From Andeanibacterium sp036384795 (GTDB lineage: Bacteria; Pseudomonadota; Alphaproteobacteria; Sphingomonadales; Sphingomonadaceae): a DNA stretch of 64,000 nucleotides. The translations under genes were made by a program, and so were the position numbers. Below the pieces are notes generated by a model that worked only from the letters and a program-made list of their open reading frames with translations, was not told where the DNA came from and searched no databases. The DNA is taken from the NCBI GenBank assembly GCA_036384795.1, contig DASVLP010000070.1, positions 30,466 to 94,465 on the forward strand. The letters run 5' to 3'. Each line of letters begins with the position of its first letter. The stretch's first letter is position 1. Of this stretch, positions 1-12,772 are shown piece after piece.

Positions 1-1
1 C

Positions 2-1930
<1,929 letters not shown>

Positions 1931-1935
1931 ATAAG

Positions 1936-2031
1936 CGTCATTCCGGCGCAAGCCGGGATCGCTGGCTGCCTGCTCCGACAGCCACATCGGCACAAGGGGG
2001 CCAGCGGTCCCGGGTCGAGCCCGGGACGACG
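1936..2031. repeat. REPIN-like inverted pair of REP sequences, copy 1
   Basis: The left arm begins CGTCATTCCGGC and ends GGGATCGCTGG. The right arm, read on the other strand, begins CGTCGTCCCGGG and ends GGGACCGCTGG. Each arm is itself a small imperfect hairpin, and the two arms are inverted to each other across a short spacer, which is the REPIN arrangement. A second copy with the same arms lies at 3090-3178. It fills most of the gap between clpA and the exonuclease gene. Confidence 0.8.
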
Positions 2032-2075
2032 ATGAAATCGTGGAACCGGCGCTCCATTCCGCTTATTTCCCTTCC

Positions 2076-3080
2076 ATGATCGCCGATTTCGCATGGATCC
2101 GGCCCGACCCGTGCGGGATCTACATCGCCCCCGCGGATTGCTGGATCGATCCCGCCAAGCCGGTCGCCCGCGCGCTGGTGACCCACGGCCACTCCGACCA
2201 CGCGCGCGGCGGGCATGGCGAGACGATCGCCACGCCCGCGACGCTGGCGATCATGCGCCTGCGCTATGGCACCGCGGACGGCGCGCGGCCGGTCGCCTAT
2301 CGCGAGACGCTGGCCCTGCCCGGCGGCGTGGCCGCGACTTTCGTGCCCGCCGGCCACGTGCTCGGCTCGGCGCAGATCCTGCTCGAGCACGCCGGCGAAC
2401 GGGTGGTGGTGACCGGCGACTACAAGCGGCGGCCCGATCCCACCTGTCCTCCATTCGAAGTGACGCCGTGCGACGTATTCGTCACCGAAGCGACCTTCGG
2501 CCTGCCGGTGTTCTGCCATCCGCCGATCGAGGAGGAGATCGGCAAGTTGCTCCAGCGCCTGGCCGACAATCCCGACCGCTGCGTGCTGGTCGGCGCCTAC
2601 GCGCTGGGCAAGGCGCAGCGGGTGATCGCCGAGCTCCGCCGCGCCGGACATGCGGCGCCGATCTGGATCCACGGGGCGCTCGAGCGGATGTGTCGGCTTT
2701 ATGAAGAATTCGGCATTGACCTCGGGGAGCTGCGGCTGGTCTCCGATGCGAAGAAGGAGGAATTGCGCGGCGCCGTCGTGCTGTGCCCGCCGTCCGCGCT
2801 GAACGACCGCTGGAGCCGGCGCCTGCCCGAGCCGATCACCGCGATGGCGAGCGGCTGGATGCGGGTGCGCCAGCGCGCGCGGCAACGCAACGTCGAGCTG
2901 CCGCTGGTGATCTCCGACCATGCCGATTGGCACGAGCTTACCCGCACAATCGCAGACGTGAATGCCGCCGAAAGCTGGATCACCCACGGCCGCGAGGACG
3001 GGCTGCTGCGCTGGTGCCAGCTCAACCAGCGCCGCGCCCGCGCGCTGGCGCTGGTGGGCTATGAGGACGAGGATGAGTAG
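2076..3080 (+). CDS. Ligase-associated DNA exonuclease (metallo-beta-lactamase / beta-CASP type)
   Basis: Predicted metal-dependent nuclease of the SNM1/Artemis-like group that occurs next to bacterial ATP-dependent DNA ligases and is presumed to trim DNA ends. The 334-residue product shows the metallo-beta-lactamase motif THGHSDH at residues 36-42, a second metal histidine in PAGHVLGSA, VTGDY in the middle, and SDHADWHEL plus a late THG histidine. I chose the ATG at 2076 because family proteins begin close to the FAWIRPDPCGIYI segment; a GTG at 2040 would add 12 residues. There is no good ribosome binding site. The gene is flanked on both sides by REPIN-like palindromes and precedes the ligase on the same strand. 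The wider module described elsewhere also has an Lhr-type helicase and a phosphoesterase; neither is adjacent here. Confidence 0.88.
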   Translation: MIADFAWIRPDPCGIYIAPADCWIDPAKPVARALVTHGHSDHARGGHGETIATPATLAIMRLRYGTADGARPVAYRETLALPGGVAATFVPAGHVLGSAQILLEHAGERVVVTGDYKRRPDPTCPPFEVTPCDVFVTEATFGLPVFCHPPIEEEIGKLLQRLADNPDRCVLVGAYALGKAQRVIAELRRAGHAAPIWIHGALERMCRLYEEFGIDLGELRLVSDAKKEELRGAVVLCPPSALNDRWSRRLPEPITAMASGWMRVRQRARQRNVELPLVISDHADWHELTRTIADVNAAESWITHGREDGLLRWCQLNQRRARALALVGYEDEDE

Positions 3081-3089
3081 GGCCAGACT

Positions 3090-3178
3090 CGTCATCCCGG
3101 CGGAAACCGGGATCGCTGGCAGCCAAGCGGGACATTGCGCCTGGCGGCCAGCGGTCCCGGATCAGGTCCGGGACGACG
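3090..3178. repeat. REPIN-like inverted pair of REP sequences, copy 2
   Basis: The left arm runs from CGTCATCCCGGC to GGGATCGCTGG. The right arm runs from CCAGCGGTCCCGG to CCGGGACGACG and is its inverted counterpart. Arms match those of copy 1 at 1936-2031, while the spacers differ, so the arms are the conserved unit. It sits between the exonuclease stop (3080) and the ligase ATG (3183), ending 4 bases before that start codon. Confidence 0.8.
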
Positions 3179-3182
3179 GCTG

Positions 3183-4775
3183 ATGGAACACTTCGCCGCC
3201 CTGGTCGACGCGCTGGTCTATACCCGCAGCCGCAACGAGAAGTTGGCGCTGATCGCGGATTACCTGCGCCGCACGCCCGATCCCGACCGTGGCTGGGCGC
3301 TCGCGGCGCTGACCGAATGCCTGGATTTCCCGGCGGTCAAGGCAAGCGCGATCCGCAATCTGATGCACGAGCGGGTCGACGACGTGCTGTGGGCACTGAG
3401 CCGCGACTTCGTGGGCGACACCGCCGAAACGGTAAGCCTGCTGTGGCCCGAGCCCGAGGCGCCGCCCGCGCCGCCTTCGCTGAGCGAAACGATCGAGCTG
3501 CTGCGCGGCATGACCCGCGTCAGCGTGATGAGCGAATTGCCGCGCCTGTTCGACCGCCTCGACGCTTCGGGCCGCTATGCGCTGATCAAGCTGGCGACAG
3601 GAGCGATGCGAATCGGAGTTTCCGCGCGGCTCGCCAAAGTCGCGTTCGCGCAGGCTTTCGCGGTCACGGTCGAGGATGTCGAGGAATACTGGCACGGGCT
3701 CGCGCCGCCTTACGCGCCGCTGTTCGCCTGGGCCGCCCACGGCGCGCCGCCGCCCGACATGGAAAACCTCCCGCTGTTCCGCCCGTTCATGCTCGCGCAC
3801 CCGCTCGAGAACGGCGAAGTGGATCTTTCGGAGTTCGTCGCCGAATGGAAATGGGACGGCATCCGGGTGCAGCTCGTCCATGCCGGCAACGAAACCCGGG
3901 TGTTCTCGCGCTCGGGCGACGACATCTCGGGCAGCTTTCCCGAGATCGCCGAAGCGCTGACGATCCCTGCCGCGCTCGATGGCGAACTGCTGGTGCGCGG
4001 CAGCCATCAAGGCGGAGAGGCCGGCGGCGCGGCGAGCTTCAACGCGTTGCAGCAGCGGCTCGGACGCAAGACGGTGTCAAAGAAAATGCTCGCCGAATAC
4101 CCCGCGTTCGTCCGGCTTTACGATGCGCTGTTCATCGAAGGCGAGGACTTGCGCGCGCTGCCGTGGGAGCAGCGGCGCAAGCGGCTCGAAGCGCTGGTGC
4201 CGCGCCTGCCGGCCGAGCGCTTCGATCTCAGCCAGGTCGTCGAGGCGGCCGACTTCGCCGAGCTCGGCAGGATTCGCGAGTCCGCGCGTGACGAGGCGAT
4301 CGAGGGGCTGATGCTCAAGCGCCGCGACGCGCCTTACGTCGCGGGGCGCAAGACCGGGTTGTGGTACAAGTGGAAGCGCGATCCGCTGCTGATCGACGCG
4401 GTGCTGATGTACGCGCAGCGCGGCAGCGGCAAGCGCTCGAGCTTCTATTCGGACTATACCTTCGGGTGCTGGGACGGAGATCCCGACGCGGGCGCCGAGC
4501 TGCTGCCGGTCGGCAAGGCCTATTTCGGGTTCTCGGACGAAGAGCTCAAATGGCTCGACCGCTATGTCCGCAACCACACCGTCAATCGCTTCGGCCCGGT
4601 GCGCGAGACCGATCGCACCCTGGTGTTCGAAGTCGCGTTCGATTCGGTCCATGCGAGCAAGCGCCACAAGTCCGGCGTCGCGATGCGCTTCCCGCGGATC
4701 AGCCGGATCCGCACCGACAAGCCGGCGCACGAAGCCGACCGGCTCGACACGCTGAAGGCGCTGATAAAGGACTAG
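3183..4775 (+). CDS. ATP-dependent DNA ligase
   Basis: Seals nicks using ATP; an accessory ligase beside the NAD-dependent LigA expected elsewhere. The 530-residue protein has an N-terminal helical DNA-binding domain (about 1-200). The nucleotidyltransferase core follows, with motif I EWKWDGIR and adenylated Lys223, then DGELL and EGLMLKRRD. Next comes the OB-fold domain with WYKWKRD near its start and a C-terminal FEVAFDSV / SGVAMRFPRI segment typical of LigB/LigC-type bacterial ligases. The ATG at 3183 lies immediately after a REPIN-like palindrome and has no clear Shine-Dalgarno sequence; an upstream in-frame start at 3135 would lie inside the repeat and is unlikely. The gene probably shares a transcript with the exonuclease at 2076. 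Its TAG stop overlaps the TAG of the opposing carbonic-anhydrase-like gene in a shared CTAG. Confidence 0.93.
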   Translation: MEHFAALVDALVYTRSRNEKLALIADYLRRTPDPDRGWALAALTECLDFPAVKASAIRNLMHERVDDVLWALSRDFVGDTAETVSLLWPEPEAPPAPPSLSETIELLRGMTRVSVMSELPRLFDRLDASGRYALIKLATGAMRIGVSARLAKVAFAQAFAVTVEDVEEYWHGLAPPYAPLFAWAAHGAPPPDMENLPLFRPFMLAHPLENGEVDLSEFVAEWKWDGIRVQLVHAGNETRVFSRSGDDISGSFPEIAEALTIPAALDGELLVRGSHQGGEAGGAASFNALQQRLGRKTVSKKMLAEYPAFVRLYDALFIEGEDLRALPWEQRRKRLEALVPRLPAERFDLSQVVEAADFAELGRIRESARDEAIEGLMLKRRDAPYVAGRKTGLWYKWKRDPLLIDAVLMYAQRGSGKRSSFYSDYTFGCWDGDPDAGAELLPVGKAYFGFSDEELKWLDRYVRNHTVNRFGPVRETDRTLVFEVAFDSVHASKRHKSGVAMRFPRISRIRTDKPAHEADRLDTLKALIKD

Positions 4776-5341
4776 CTTCCGGCCAGCGCAGCCGTATGCG
4801 CCCTGCCGTTCTCGACGTAGTGCGCGACACCCTTGCGCATCTCGGCGATCGCCTTGTCGGGCAGTTCGCGCACCAGTTTCGCCGGACGCCCCACCCACAG
4901 CTCACGCGCGGCGACCGTCTTGCCCGAAGTCAGCATCGCCCCGGCGCCGAGCATTGCGTCCGAGCCGATCCGGCAGCCGTCCATCACGATCGCGCCGAGG
5001 CCGACGAACGCGCGATCCTCCAGCACGCAGCCATGGACCATCGCCATGTGGCCGATCAGCACCTCGTCGCCGATCAGGGTCGGGAAGCCCTCCGGATGCG
5101 CCTCGCTCGGGCTTTCGCAATGGATCACGCTGCCGTCCTGCACGTTGGTGCGCGCACCGATCACGATCCGGTTCACGTCCGCGCGGACGACGCAGTTGTA
5201 CCACACGCTGGCCTCGGGTCCGATCTCGACGTCGCCGACGATCCTCGCCCCGGGCGCGATGAACGCGCTGGGGTCGATGCGTGGGGCCTTGCCGTGGAGC
5301 GGCAGGATCGTCGCCCATGGAAAACGCTCGGCAGGGCTCAT
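4772..5341 (-). CDS. Gamma-carbonic anhydrase family protein (left-handed beta-helix)
   Basis: Trimeric hexapeptide-repeat protein; family members are gamma-carbonic anhydrases or related proteins such as PaaY/YrdA, cytosolic. The 189-residue product shows hexapeptide turns (PGARIVGDVEIGPEASVWYNCVV region), the RADVN / GSVIHCE stretch with the first metal histidine, and HMAMVHG with the second histidine pair, so all three zinc ligands are present. Catalytic activity as carbonic anhydrase is an inference, since many relatives have other substrates. The ATG at 5341 overlaps the TGA of the upstream GNAT gene as ATGA, indicating translational coupling. Its 3' end meets the DNA ligase head-on with a 4-base overlap and no terminator. 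Confidence 0.88.
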   Translation of the reverse strand: MSPAERFPWATILPLHGKAPRIDPSAFIAPGARIVGDVEIGPEASVWYNCVVRADVNRIVIGARTNVQDGSVIHCESPSEAHPEGFPTLIGDEVLIGHMAMVHGCVLEDRAFVGLGAIVMDGCRIGSDAMLGAGAMLTSGKTVAARELWVGRPAKLVRELPDKAIAEMRKGVAHYVENGRAHTAALAGS

Positions 5342-5877
5342 CGGATTGCCTCCAGGCGATAGGTTACGTGCGGCCGGAGCCGGTGCTCCTCGACGTTGGG
5401 ATGCTCGAAATCCATCTCTTCGAGATGGCGCATGCCGAGGCGCTCCATCAGGCCCCGGCTGCGGGTGTTGCCGGCCCAGGTGATCGCCCAGACCGGCCGG
5501 CCGGGGCGGTTGGCGGCGATCCAGCCAAGCGTCGCTTCGGCTGCTTCGCGCGCGTAGGACTGACCCCAGCAATCGGACGCCAGCCGCCAGCCGATCTCGA
5601 GCTCGTCGGCGAGAAACGGCACGGTGCCTAGGCCGACGCCGCAAAAGCCCAGCACCCGCCCATCCGCGCGCCGCTCCATCGCCCAGAACGTCGAGCCGTC
5701 GCGCCGGCTGCGTTCCTGCAAGCGGCCGAGCAGCCCCCGGGTCTTGTCCAGGTCATGGAGCGGGCCGATCGTTTTCATCACTTGCGGATCGGTGCACAGC
5801 GCGCTGAGTGCCGGCAGATCGTCGTCGCGCCAGTCACGCAGGGTCAGGCGCTCGGTCTCGAGCCGGAACTCAGCCAT
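5338..5877 (-). CDS. GNAT family N-acetyltransferase (RimJ/RimL-like)
   Basis: Acetyl-CoA-dependent acetyltransferase of the RimJ/RimL branch (Acetyltransf_3 type), substrate unknown. The 179-residue protein begins with the family hallmark LETERLTLRDWRDDDL, has a central beta-strand ELEIGWRL, then the acetyl-CoA pyrophosphate loop region DCWGQSYAREAAEA, and ends with the conserved N-x-x-S-rich helix (NTRSRGLMERLGMR). Length is normal for the family. It lies in a tight minus-strand run: its start overlaps the hemB stop by 8 bases and its stop overlaps the gamma-carbonic anhydrase start as ATGA. Nothing in the sequence shows what it acetylates. Confidence 0.87.
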   Translation of the reverse strand: MAEFRLETERLTLRDWRDDDLPALSALCTDPQVMKTIGPLHDLDKTRGLLGRLQERSRRDGSTFWAMERRADGRVLGFCGVGLGTVPFLADELEIGWRLASDCWGQSYAREAAEATLGWIAANRPGRPVWAITWAGNTRSRGLMERLGMRHLEEMDFEHPNVEEHRLRPHVTYRLEAIR

Positions 5878-6865
5878 TCAGCAGCCGCGCGGCCAGCGGC
5901 GCGTGATAGGTGAGCACCCCCGAACAGCCCGCGCGCTTGAACGCCGTCAGCGTTTCCAGCACCAGTGCCTCGCGCTCGCCCGCGCCGACCGCCGCCGCGG
6001 CCTCGAGCATCGCGTATTCGCCGCTCACCTGGTACGCGAACACCGGCACTTCGAAGCGTTCCTTCACCCGCCGGACGATATCGAGGTACGGCAGGCCGGG
6101 CTTCACCATCACGCTGTCCGCCCCCTCGGCGAGATCGAGTGCGACTTCGCGCAACGCCTCTTGCGAATTGCCCGGATCCATCTGGTAGGACGTCTTGCCG
6201 CCTTTCAGCAGCCCGCCCGAGCCGACCGCGTCGCGGAACGGGCCGTAGAACGCCGACGCATACTTGGCGGCATAGCTCATGATCTGGACGTTGGCGTGGC
6301 CTGCCTCTTCGAGCGCCTGGCGGATCGCGCCGACGCGGCCATCCATCATGTCGGACGGGGCGATGATGTCGGCGCCCGCCGCCGCCTGGTTGAGCGCCTG
6401 GCCGACCAGCACCTCCACCGTCGCGTCGTTCACCACATATCCGCGCTCGTCGAGCAGGCCGTCCTGCCCGTGGCTGGTGTAGGGATCGAGCGCAACGTCG
6501 GTGAGCACGCCGATGTCATCGCCGCAGGCGTCGCGCACCGCTTGGATCGCGCGGCACATAAGATTGTCCGGGGCGAGCGCCTCGCGCCCGTCCTCGCTGC
6601 GCTTTTCGGCAGGCGTGTTGGGGAACAGCGCGAGGCACGGGATGCCCAGCGCCACCGCCTGTTTCGCGCGCGCGGCGATCCCGTCGACCGACCAGCGCGA
6701 CACGCCGGGCAGCGAGCCGACCGGCTGCTCGACCCCGTGCCCGTCGGTCACGAACAGCGGCCAGATGAGATCGGCGGGGGTCAGCACGGTTTCGCGGTGG
6801 AGCGCGCGGCTCCAGCCGGTCGCGCGGGTGCGGCGCAGGCGCAGGGCGGGATAGGAAGCGGTCAT
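5870..6865 (-). CDS. hemB: Porphobilinogen synthase (delta-aminolevulinic acid dehydratase)
   Basis: Condenses two 5-aminolevulinate molecules to porphobilinogen in tetrapyrrole synthesis, cytosolic octamer. The 331-residue product contains the conserved blocks PLFVTDG, ALFPNTPAEKRSEDG, the metal-site segment ALDPYTSHGQDG, the first active-site lysine region YAAKYASAFYGPFRDA, and the Schiff-base lysine in MVKPGLPYLD. The metal-site segment has Ala/Asp where zinc enzymes have cysteines, so this is the zinc-independent, magnesium-type enzyme typical of alphaproteobacteria. The ATG at 6865 gives the usual short N-terminus before PALRLRRTRATGW; the longer frame to 6901 adds residues without family support. 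Other haem genes in the window are hemJ, hemE and ctaA. Confidence 0.96.
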   Translation of the reverse strand: MTASYPALRLRRTRATGWSRALHRETVLTPADLIWPLFVTDGHGVEQPVGSLPGVSRWSVDGIAARAKQAVALGIPCLALFPNTPAEKRSEDGREALAPDNLMCRAIQAVRDACGDDIGVLTDVALDPYTSHGQDGLLDERGYVVNDATVEVLVGQALNQAAAGADIIAPSDMMDGRVGAIRQALEEAGHANVQIMSYAAKYASAFYGPFRDAVGSGGLLKGGKTSYQMDPGNSQEALREVALDLAEGADSVMVKPGLPYLDIVRRVKERFEVPVFAYQVSGEYAMLEAAAAVGAGEREALVLETLTAFKRAGCSGVLTYHAPLAARLLNG

Positions 6866-6913
6866 CGCGCGCGATGTGCCGGAAATCGGCGCGCCGCGCA
6901 ATTCGCGCGGGCG

Positions 6914-8521
6914 TCAGCGCACTTGCTGTGGGTGATCGGCGCGGTCGATCTCGCGCTCGGGCGCCTTGGCTTCCGCGCGCGCCGGCATGATGCTGCCGAG
7001 CGCCGCGCCGGGCTGGACCGCGAGCAGGCGCGCGAGCTGCGCCCTGAAATCCGCCAGGTCCCTGCCGGATAGTTGCGAGCGAGTGGCGAACTTGGCGGTC
7101 ATCGGATCGATCGTGCGCCCGTTGCGGTACATTTCGTAGTGCAGGTGCGGGCCGGTCGAGAGCCCGGTCGAGCCGACGAAGCCGATGATCTGCCCCGCGC
7201 CGACCCGCTGGCCGACCTCGACCGCGATCCGGCTCATGTGCGCATAGCCAGTGCCGAAGCCGCCGCCATGGTCGAGCTTGACGAAATTGCCGTGCCCGCC
7301 GTGGCGCCCGGCAAACACCACCCGGCCGGCGGCGACCGCATGGATCGGCTCGCCGTAGCTCGCCTTCAGGTCGACGCCCGCATGCATTCGCGAATAGCCC
7401 AGGATCGGGTGGAAGCGCTCGCCGTAGGACGAGTTCACCCCGCGGAACACCACCGGCATCACCAGGCCGCTCTTCTGTTCGCCGACGCCGGAAGCCTCGA
7501 AGAACTGGCCGTCCTTGCCCCAGCGCATCAATTGCGCCTCGGGCTTGCCGTTGTGGCTGACCCCGGCGAACAGCAAGTCGCCGGTCTGCGTCTCGCCGGT
7601 GGCGGCGCGCTTGTACGACACGATCATGTCGAACTGGTCGCCGGCGGCGAGCCGGTCGAGATCCATCTGGTTGTTCAGCGTGCGCAAATAGTCCTGCACC
7701 GCCTTGGCCGGGGCGCCGGCGGCGCGCGCCGAGCGATAGAGGCTGTCGCCGATCGTGCCGCGGATGCGCAGCGGCGTGGCATCGACGCGGATCGGATGCG
7801 GTTCGAGCGTGAGCGTGCCGTTCTTGCGCTCGAGCCCCAGCTCGAGGTCGAACCGTGCGCGGAACGACAGCTTGTCGAGCGGGCGCGGCTGATCGGGCGA
7901 GGCGCGGCGGCCCAACGTGATGTCGACCCGCGTGCCCGGCTCGATGTCGCCGAGCGGCATCGCTGAAGAAACCAGCGAGGCCACGTTGCCGACCTCGCCC
8001 GCGCCGACGCCCGCCCGCTGGAGCATGCGGGCGAAGCTGTCGCCCTGCGAAAGGGTGGCGATCAATTCGATCTGCGGGCGTTCCGGCGCCGAGCGCAGCG
8101 GGATCACCGCCGCGGTCGCGGCCATGTGCCGGCCGGTGTCCCCGCCGAGCGCCAGCGGCATGATCATCTGGCTGCGGAATTCGTCGCGCTGGGCCTGATC
8201 GATCCGGATCGGCGCGGCCTCGAGCGCGGAAAAGTCGGGCCAGAACAACAGTGCCAGCGCGGCGAGCGCGAACAGCGTGAACGCGCCGCGGAACCAGCGC
8301 ACGCTGCCGATGTCCTGCGCCAGGTCGGGCACCAGGTCGAGCCCGCCGATCGCGAGCGAGACGCGCTCGCGCCACTGGTGGAAATGCTCGCCCAGCGAGG
8401 TGAAGCGGCTGACGACCGGGCGCGCGTCGGCGAGCACCTGGGCCTGCGACAGTTGCGCGGCGGCTACGCCCGCACCTGCATGGCCGAACAGGTCTGCGTC
8501 CTCGTCACGCGGGTTGAACAA
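6914..8521 (-). CDS. M23 family metallopeptidase (LytM/peptidoglycan endopeptidase), membrane-anchored
   Basis: Predicted peptidoglycan DD-endopeptidase or LytM-type activator acting in the periplasm. The 535-residue product has one transmembrane segment (FTLFALAALALLFW, about residues 80-93), a periplasmic stretch with a LysM/opacity-like region (ATLSQGDSFARML), and a C-terminal M23 domain. That domain carries metal motifs HAGVDLKA and HLHYEMYRNG plus the FVGSTGLSTGPHLH loop, so it looks catalytically intact. I prefer a TTG start at 8521 because a GGAGG Shine-Dalgarno lies 6 bases upstream and the protein then begins FNPRDEDADLF. A GTG at 8587 gives a longer frame with no ribosome binding site. 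The gene is divergent from the helicase at 8681 and 48 bases upstream of hemB on the same strand. Confidence 0.9.
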   Translation of the reverse strand: MFNPRDEDADLFGHAGAGVAAAQLSQAQVLADARPVVSRFTSLGEHFHQWRERVSLAIGGLDLVPDLAQDIGSVRWFRGAFTLFALAALALLFWPDFSALEAAPIRIDQAQRDEFRSQMIMPLALGGDTGRHMAATAAVIPLRSAPERPQIELIATLSQGDSFARMLQRAGVGAGEVGNVASLVSSAMPLGDIEPGTRVDITLGRRASPDQPRPLDKLSFRARFDLELGLERKNGTLTLEPHPIRVDATPLRIRGTIGDSLYRSARAAGAPAKAVQDYLRTLNNQMDLDRLAAGDQFDMIVSYKRAATGETQTGDLLFAGVSHNGKPEAQLMRWGKDGQFFEASGVGEQKSGLVMPVVFRGVNSSYGERFHPILGYSRMHAGVDLKASYGEPIHAVAAGRVVFAGRHGGHGNFVKLDHGGGFGTGYAHMSRIAVEVGQRVGAGQIIGFVGSTGLSTGPHLHYEMYRNGRTIDPMTAKFATRSQLSGRDLADFRAQLARLLAVQPGAALGSIMPARAEAKAPEREIDRADHPQQVR

Positions 8522-8680
8522 TCCGGTCCTCCATCCAGCCGCCAGCCCGTTCACAACAAGAATCGCGGGAAGGCGGCCCCCGCTCACGGTCCTGACGCAA
8601 AACCCTGCCTGCTCAAAGTTAACGTGGCGCTAATTTCGGCAGGGTGAGTCGGACTTACGGTTAACTGTTGAGCTATCCCG

Positions 8681-11299
<2,619 letters not shown>

Positions 11300-11310
11300 A
11301 CGTCCGGCCG

Positions 11311-11622
11311 ATGCGGATCGACAAGCTGCTGTGGTTCCTGCGCTTTGCCCGGAGCCGCAGCGTCGCGCAGAAGTGGGTCGCCGAAGGTCATATCCGCCGC
11401 AACGGCGCGCGGGTCGAGCGCATGCACCAGCCGGTCGAGCCGGGCGACGTGCTGACTCTGCCGCTCGCCCGCAAGGTGCTGGTGATCGAAATCCTCGCCT
11501 TGCCGATGCGCCGGGGCCCTGCGGAAGAGGCGCGCGGCTGCTATCGCGAGCTTGACGCTGGCGCTCCGTTCGCCATAGCAGGCGGCAAAAGCGAGCCACC
11601 CGAAGGACATCCGCGCCCATGA
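11311..11622 (+). CDS. RNA-binding S4 domain protein (Hsp15-like)
   Basis: Small RNA-binding protein resembling Hsp15/HslR, which recycles stalled 50S subunits carrying nascent chains in E. coli; that role is inferred here. The 103-residue product is nearly all S4 fold: MRIDKLLWFLRFARSRS (helix 1), VAEGHIRRNGARV (the strand-turn that contacts RNA) and VEPGDVLTLPLARKVLVIEI. The ATG at 11311 is 11 bases after the helicase stop and aligns with the typical S4 N-terminus; the longer upstream frame is out of character. Its TGA overlaps the fdxA ATG as ATGA. The pairing S4 protein - fdxA - carD is common in alphaproteobacteria. Confidence 0.9.
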   Translation: MRIDKLLWFLRFARSRSVAQKWVAEGHIRRNGARVERMHQPVEPGDVLTLPLARKVLVIEILALPMRRGPAEEARGCYRELDAGAPFAIAGGKSEPPEGHPRP

Positions 11623-11957
11623 CTTACGTCGTCACCGACGCCTGCATCCGCTGCAAGTACACCGATTGCGTAGAGGTGTGCCCGGTCGACTGCTTCTACG
11701 AAGGCGAGAACATGCTGGTGATCAATCCCAGCGAATGCATCGATTGCGGCGTGTGCGAGCCCGAATGTCCGGCCGAGGCGATCCTGCCGGACACCGAAGG
11801 CGGGCTTGAGCAGTGGCTCGAACTGAATGCCAAGTTCTCCGCCGAGTGGCCCAACATCACCACCAAGAAAGACCCGCCGGCCGAGGCCGACGAACACAAG
11901 GGCGAGGAAGGCAAGTTCGACAAGTACTTCTCCGCCGAACCTGGCGAAGGGGACTGA
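11619..11957 (+). CDS. fdxA: Seven-iron ferredoxin FdxA (3Fe-4S + 4Fe-4S)
   Basis: Soluble low-potential electron carrier of the Azotobacter FdI type; its redox partners are unknown. In the 112-residue product, cysteines at 9, 17, 21, 25, 40, 43, 46 and 50 match the FdI pattern, in which the 3Fe-4S cluster uses the first, second and last of the set (9, 17, 50) and the 4Fe-4S cluster uses 21, 40, 43 and 46. Cys12 and Cys25 correspond to the free cysteines of FdI. The C-terminal part is the acidic extension typical of the family (LEQWLELNAKFSAEWPNIT). The start overlaps the S4 gene's stop by 4 bases, so translation is probably coupled. A 259-bp gap follows before carD, in which I see no gene and no firm signal. 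Confidence 0.96.
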   Translation: MTYVVTDACIRCKYTDCVEVCPVDCFYEGENMLVINPSECIDCGVCEPECPAEAILPDTEGGLEQWLELNAKFSAEWPNITTKKDPPAEADEHKGEEGKFDKYFSAEPGEGD

Positions 11958-12216
11958 CGGCCGGAACAGGCCCGGAGTTAACCCTCGAATCCCGCACATA
12001 ATTTGCGGGGCTGGCAATTTTGTTGCGAATCTGCTACACAAGTTAGCGAACGGTCGCACTTGCCCATGGCGCGGCCGCTGGATTCACGAAAGGTAGGCCC
12101 CACCGCGCATTCGGTCGAAGGAAGGTTTCGGGCCTCGGCACAGCCGGCGGCTCGCTGAGTTCCTTGACGCGTTTCGCTGCCGGCGCGCGATCGGGCCCCC
12201 TCAGAAAGGACGCTAC

Positions 12217-12750
12217 ATGGCAGCCAAGGCCCCCGCCTTTTCCGTCGGAGATTATGTCGTTTACCCCAAGCACGGCGTCGGCCGCGTGATCGAGCTCCAG
12301 AACGAGGAGATCGCCGGCATGCAGCTCGAGCTGTACGTTCTGCGGTTCGAGAAAGAGCGCATGACGCTGCGCGTTCCGGTCAACAAGGTAGAAGCGATCG
12401 GCATGCGCAAGCTGTCGAGCGACAAGACGCTGCGCGAGGCGCTCGACACGCTGAAGGGCAAGCCCAAGGTGAAGCGCACGATGTGGTCGCGCCGGGCCCA
12501 GGAATACGAAGCCAAGATCAATTCGGGCGACCTCGTGTCGATTGCCGAAGTGACCCGCGACTTGTTCCGCGCCGACGACCAGCCCGAGCAGAGCTATTCG
12601 GAACGGCAAATCTTCGAAGCGGCCTCGAGCCGGCTCGCGCGCGAGCTCGCGGCAATGGAGAAAACCGACGAGCCCGCCGCGCTCAAGAAGATCCTCGCGA
12701 TCCTCAACGAGCATGCGCCGAAGTACTACGAGAACGCCGAAACCGCCTGA
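12217..12750 (+). CDS. carD: CarD family transcriptional regulator
   Basis: RNA polymerase beta-subunit-binding protein that stabilises open promoter complexes, acting on rRNA and many housekeeping promoters. The 177-residue protein has the N-terminal Tudor-like RNAP interaction domain (FSVGDYVVYPKHGVGRV, then the KVEAIGMRKLSS stretch). The C-terminal helical DNA-binding domain contains the conserved tryptophan in TMWSRRAQEYEAKINSGD, the residue that wedges into the -10 region in the mycobacterial protein. A Shine-Dalgarno AAAGGA lies just upstream of the ATG. The upstream gap of 259 bp may hold a promoter and leader, but I could not identify elements with confidence. A rho-independent terminator follows the stop, so carD ends a transcript. 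Confidence 0.93.
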   Translation: MAAKAPAFSVGDYVVYPKHGVGRVIELQNEEIAGMQLELYVLRFEKERMTLRVPVNKVEAIGMRKLSSDKTLREALDTLKGKPKVKRTMWSRRAQEYEAKINSGDLVSIAEVTRDLFRADDQPEQSYSERQIFEAASSRLARELAAMEKTDEPAALKKILAILNEHAPKYYENAETA

Positions 12751-12772
12751 GCGGGCGTTCAGTGGACGAATG

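Noticed and set aside
5624..7072. 482-codon plus-strand open frame across hemB
   Set aside because: Shadow of the GNAT and hemB genes on the other strand; no recognisable domain.
11958..12216. 259-bp gap before carD as an RNA gene or riboswitch
   Set aside because: I saw no conserved fold or tRNA-like pattern and no strong promoter pair; it is most simply a long 5' region.
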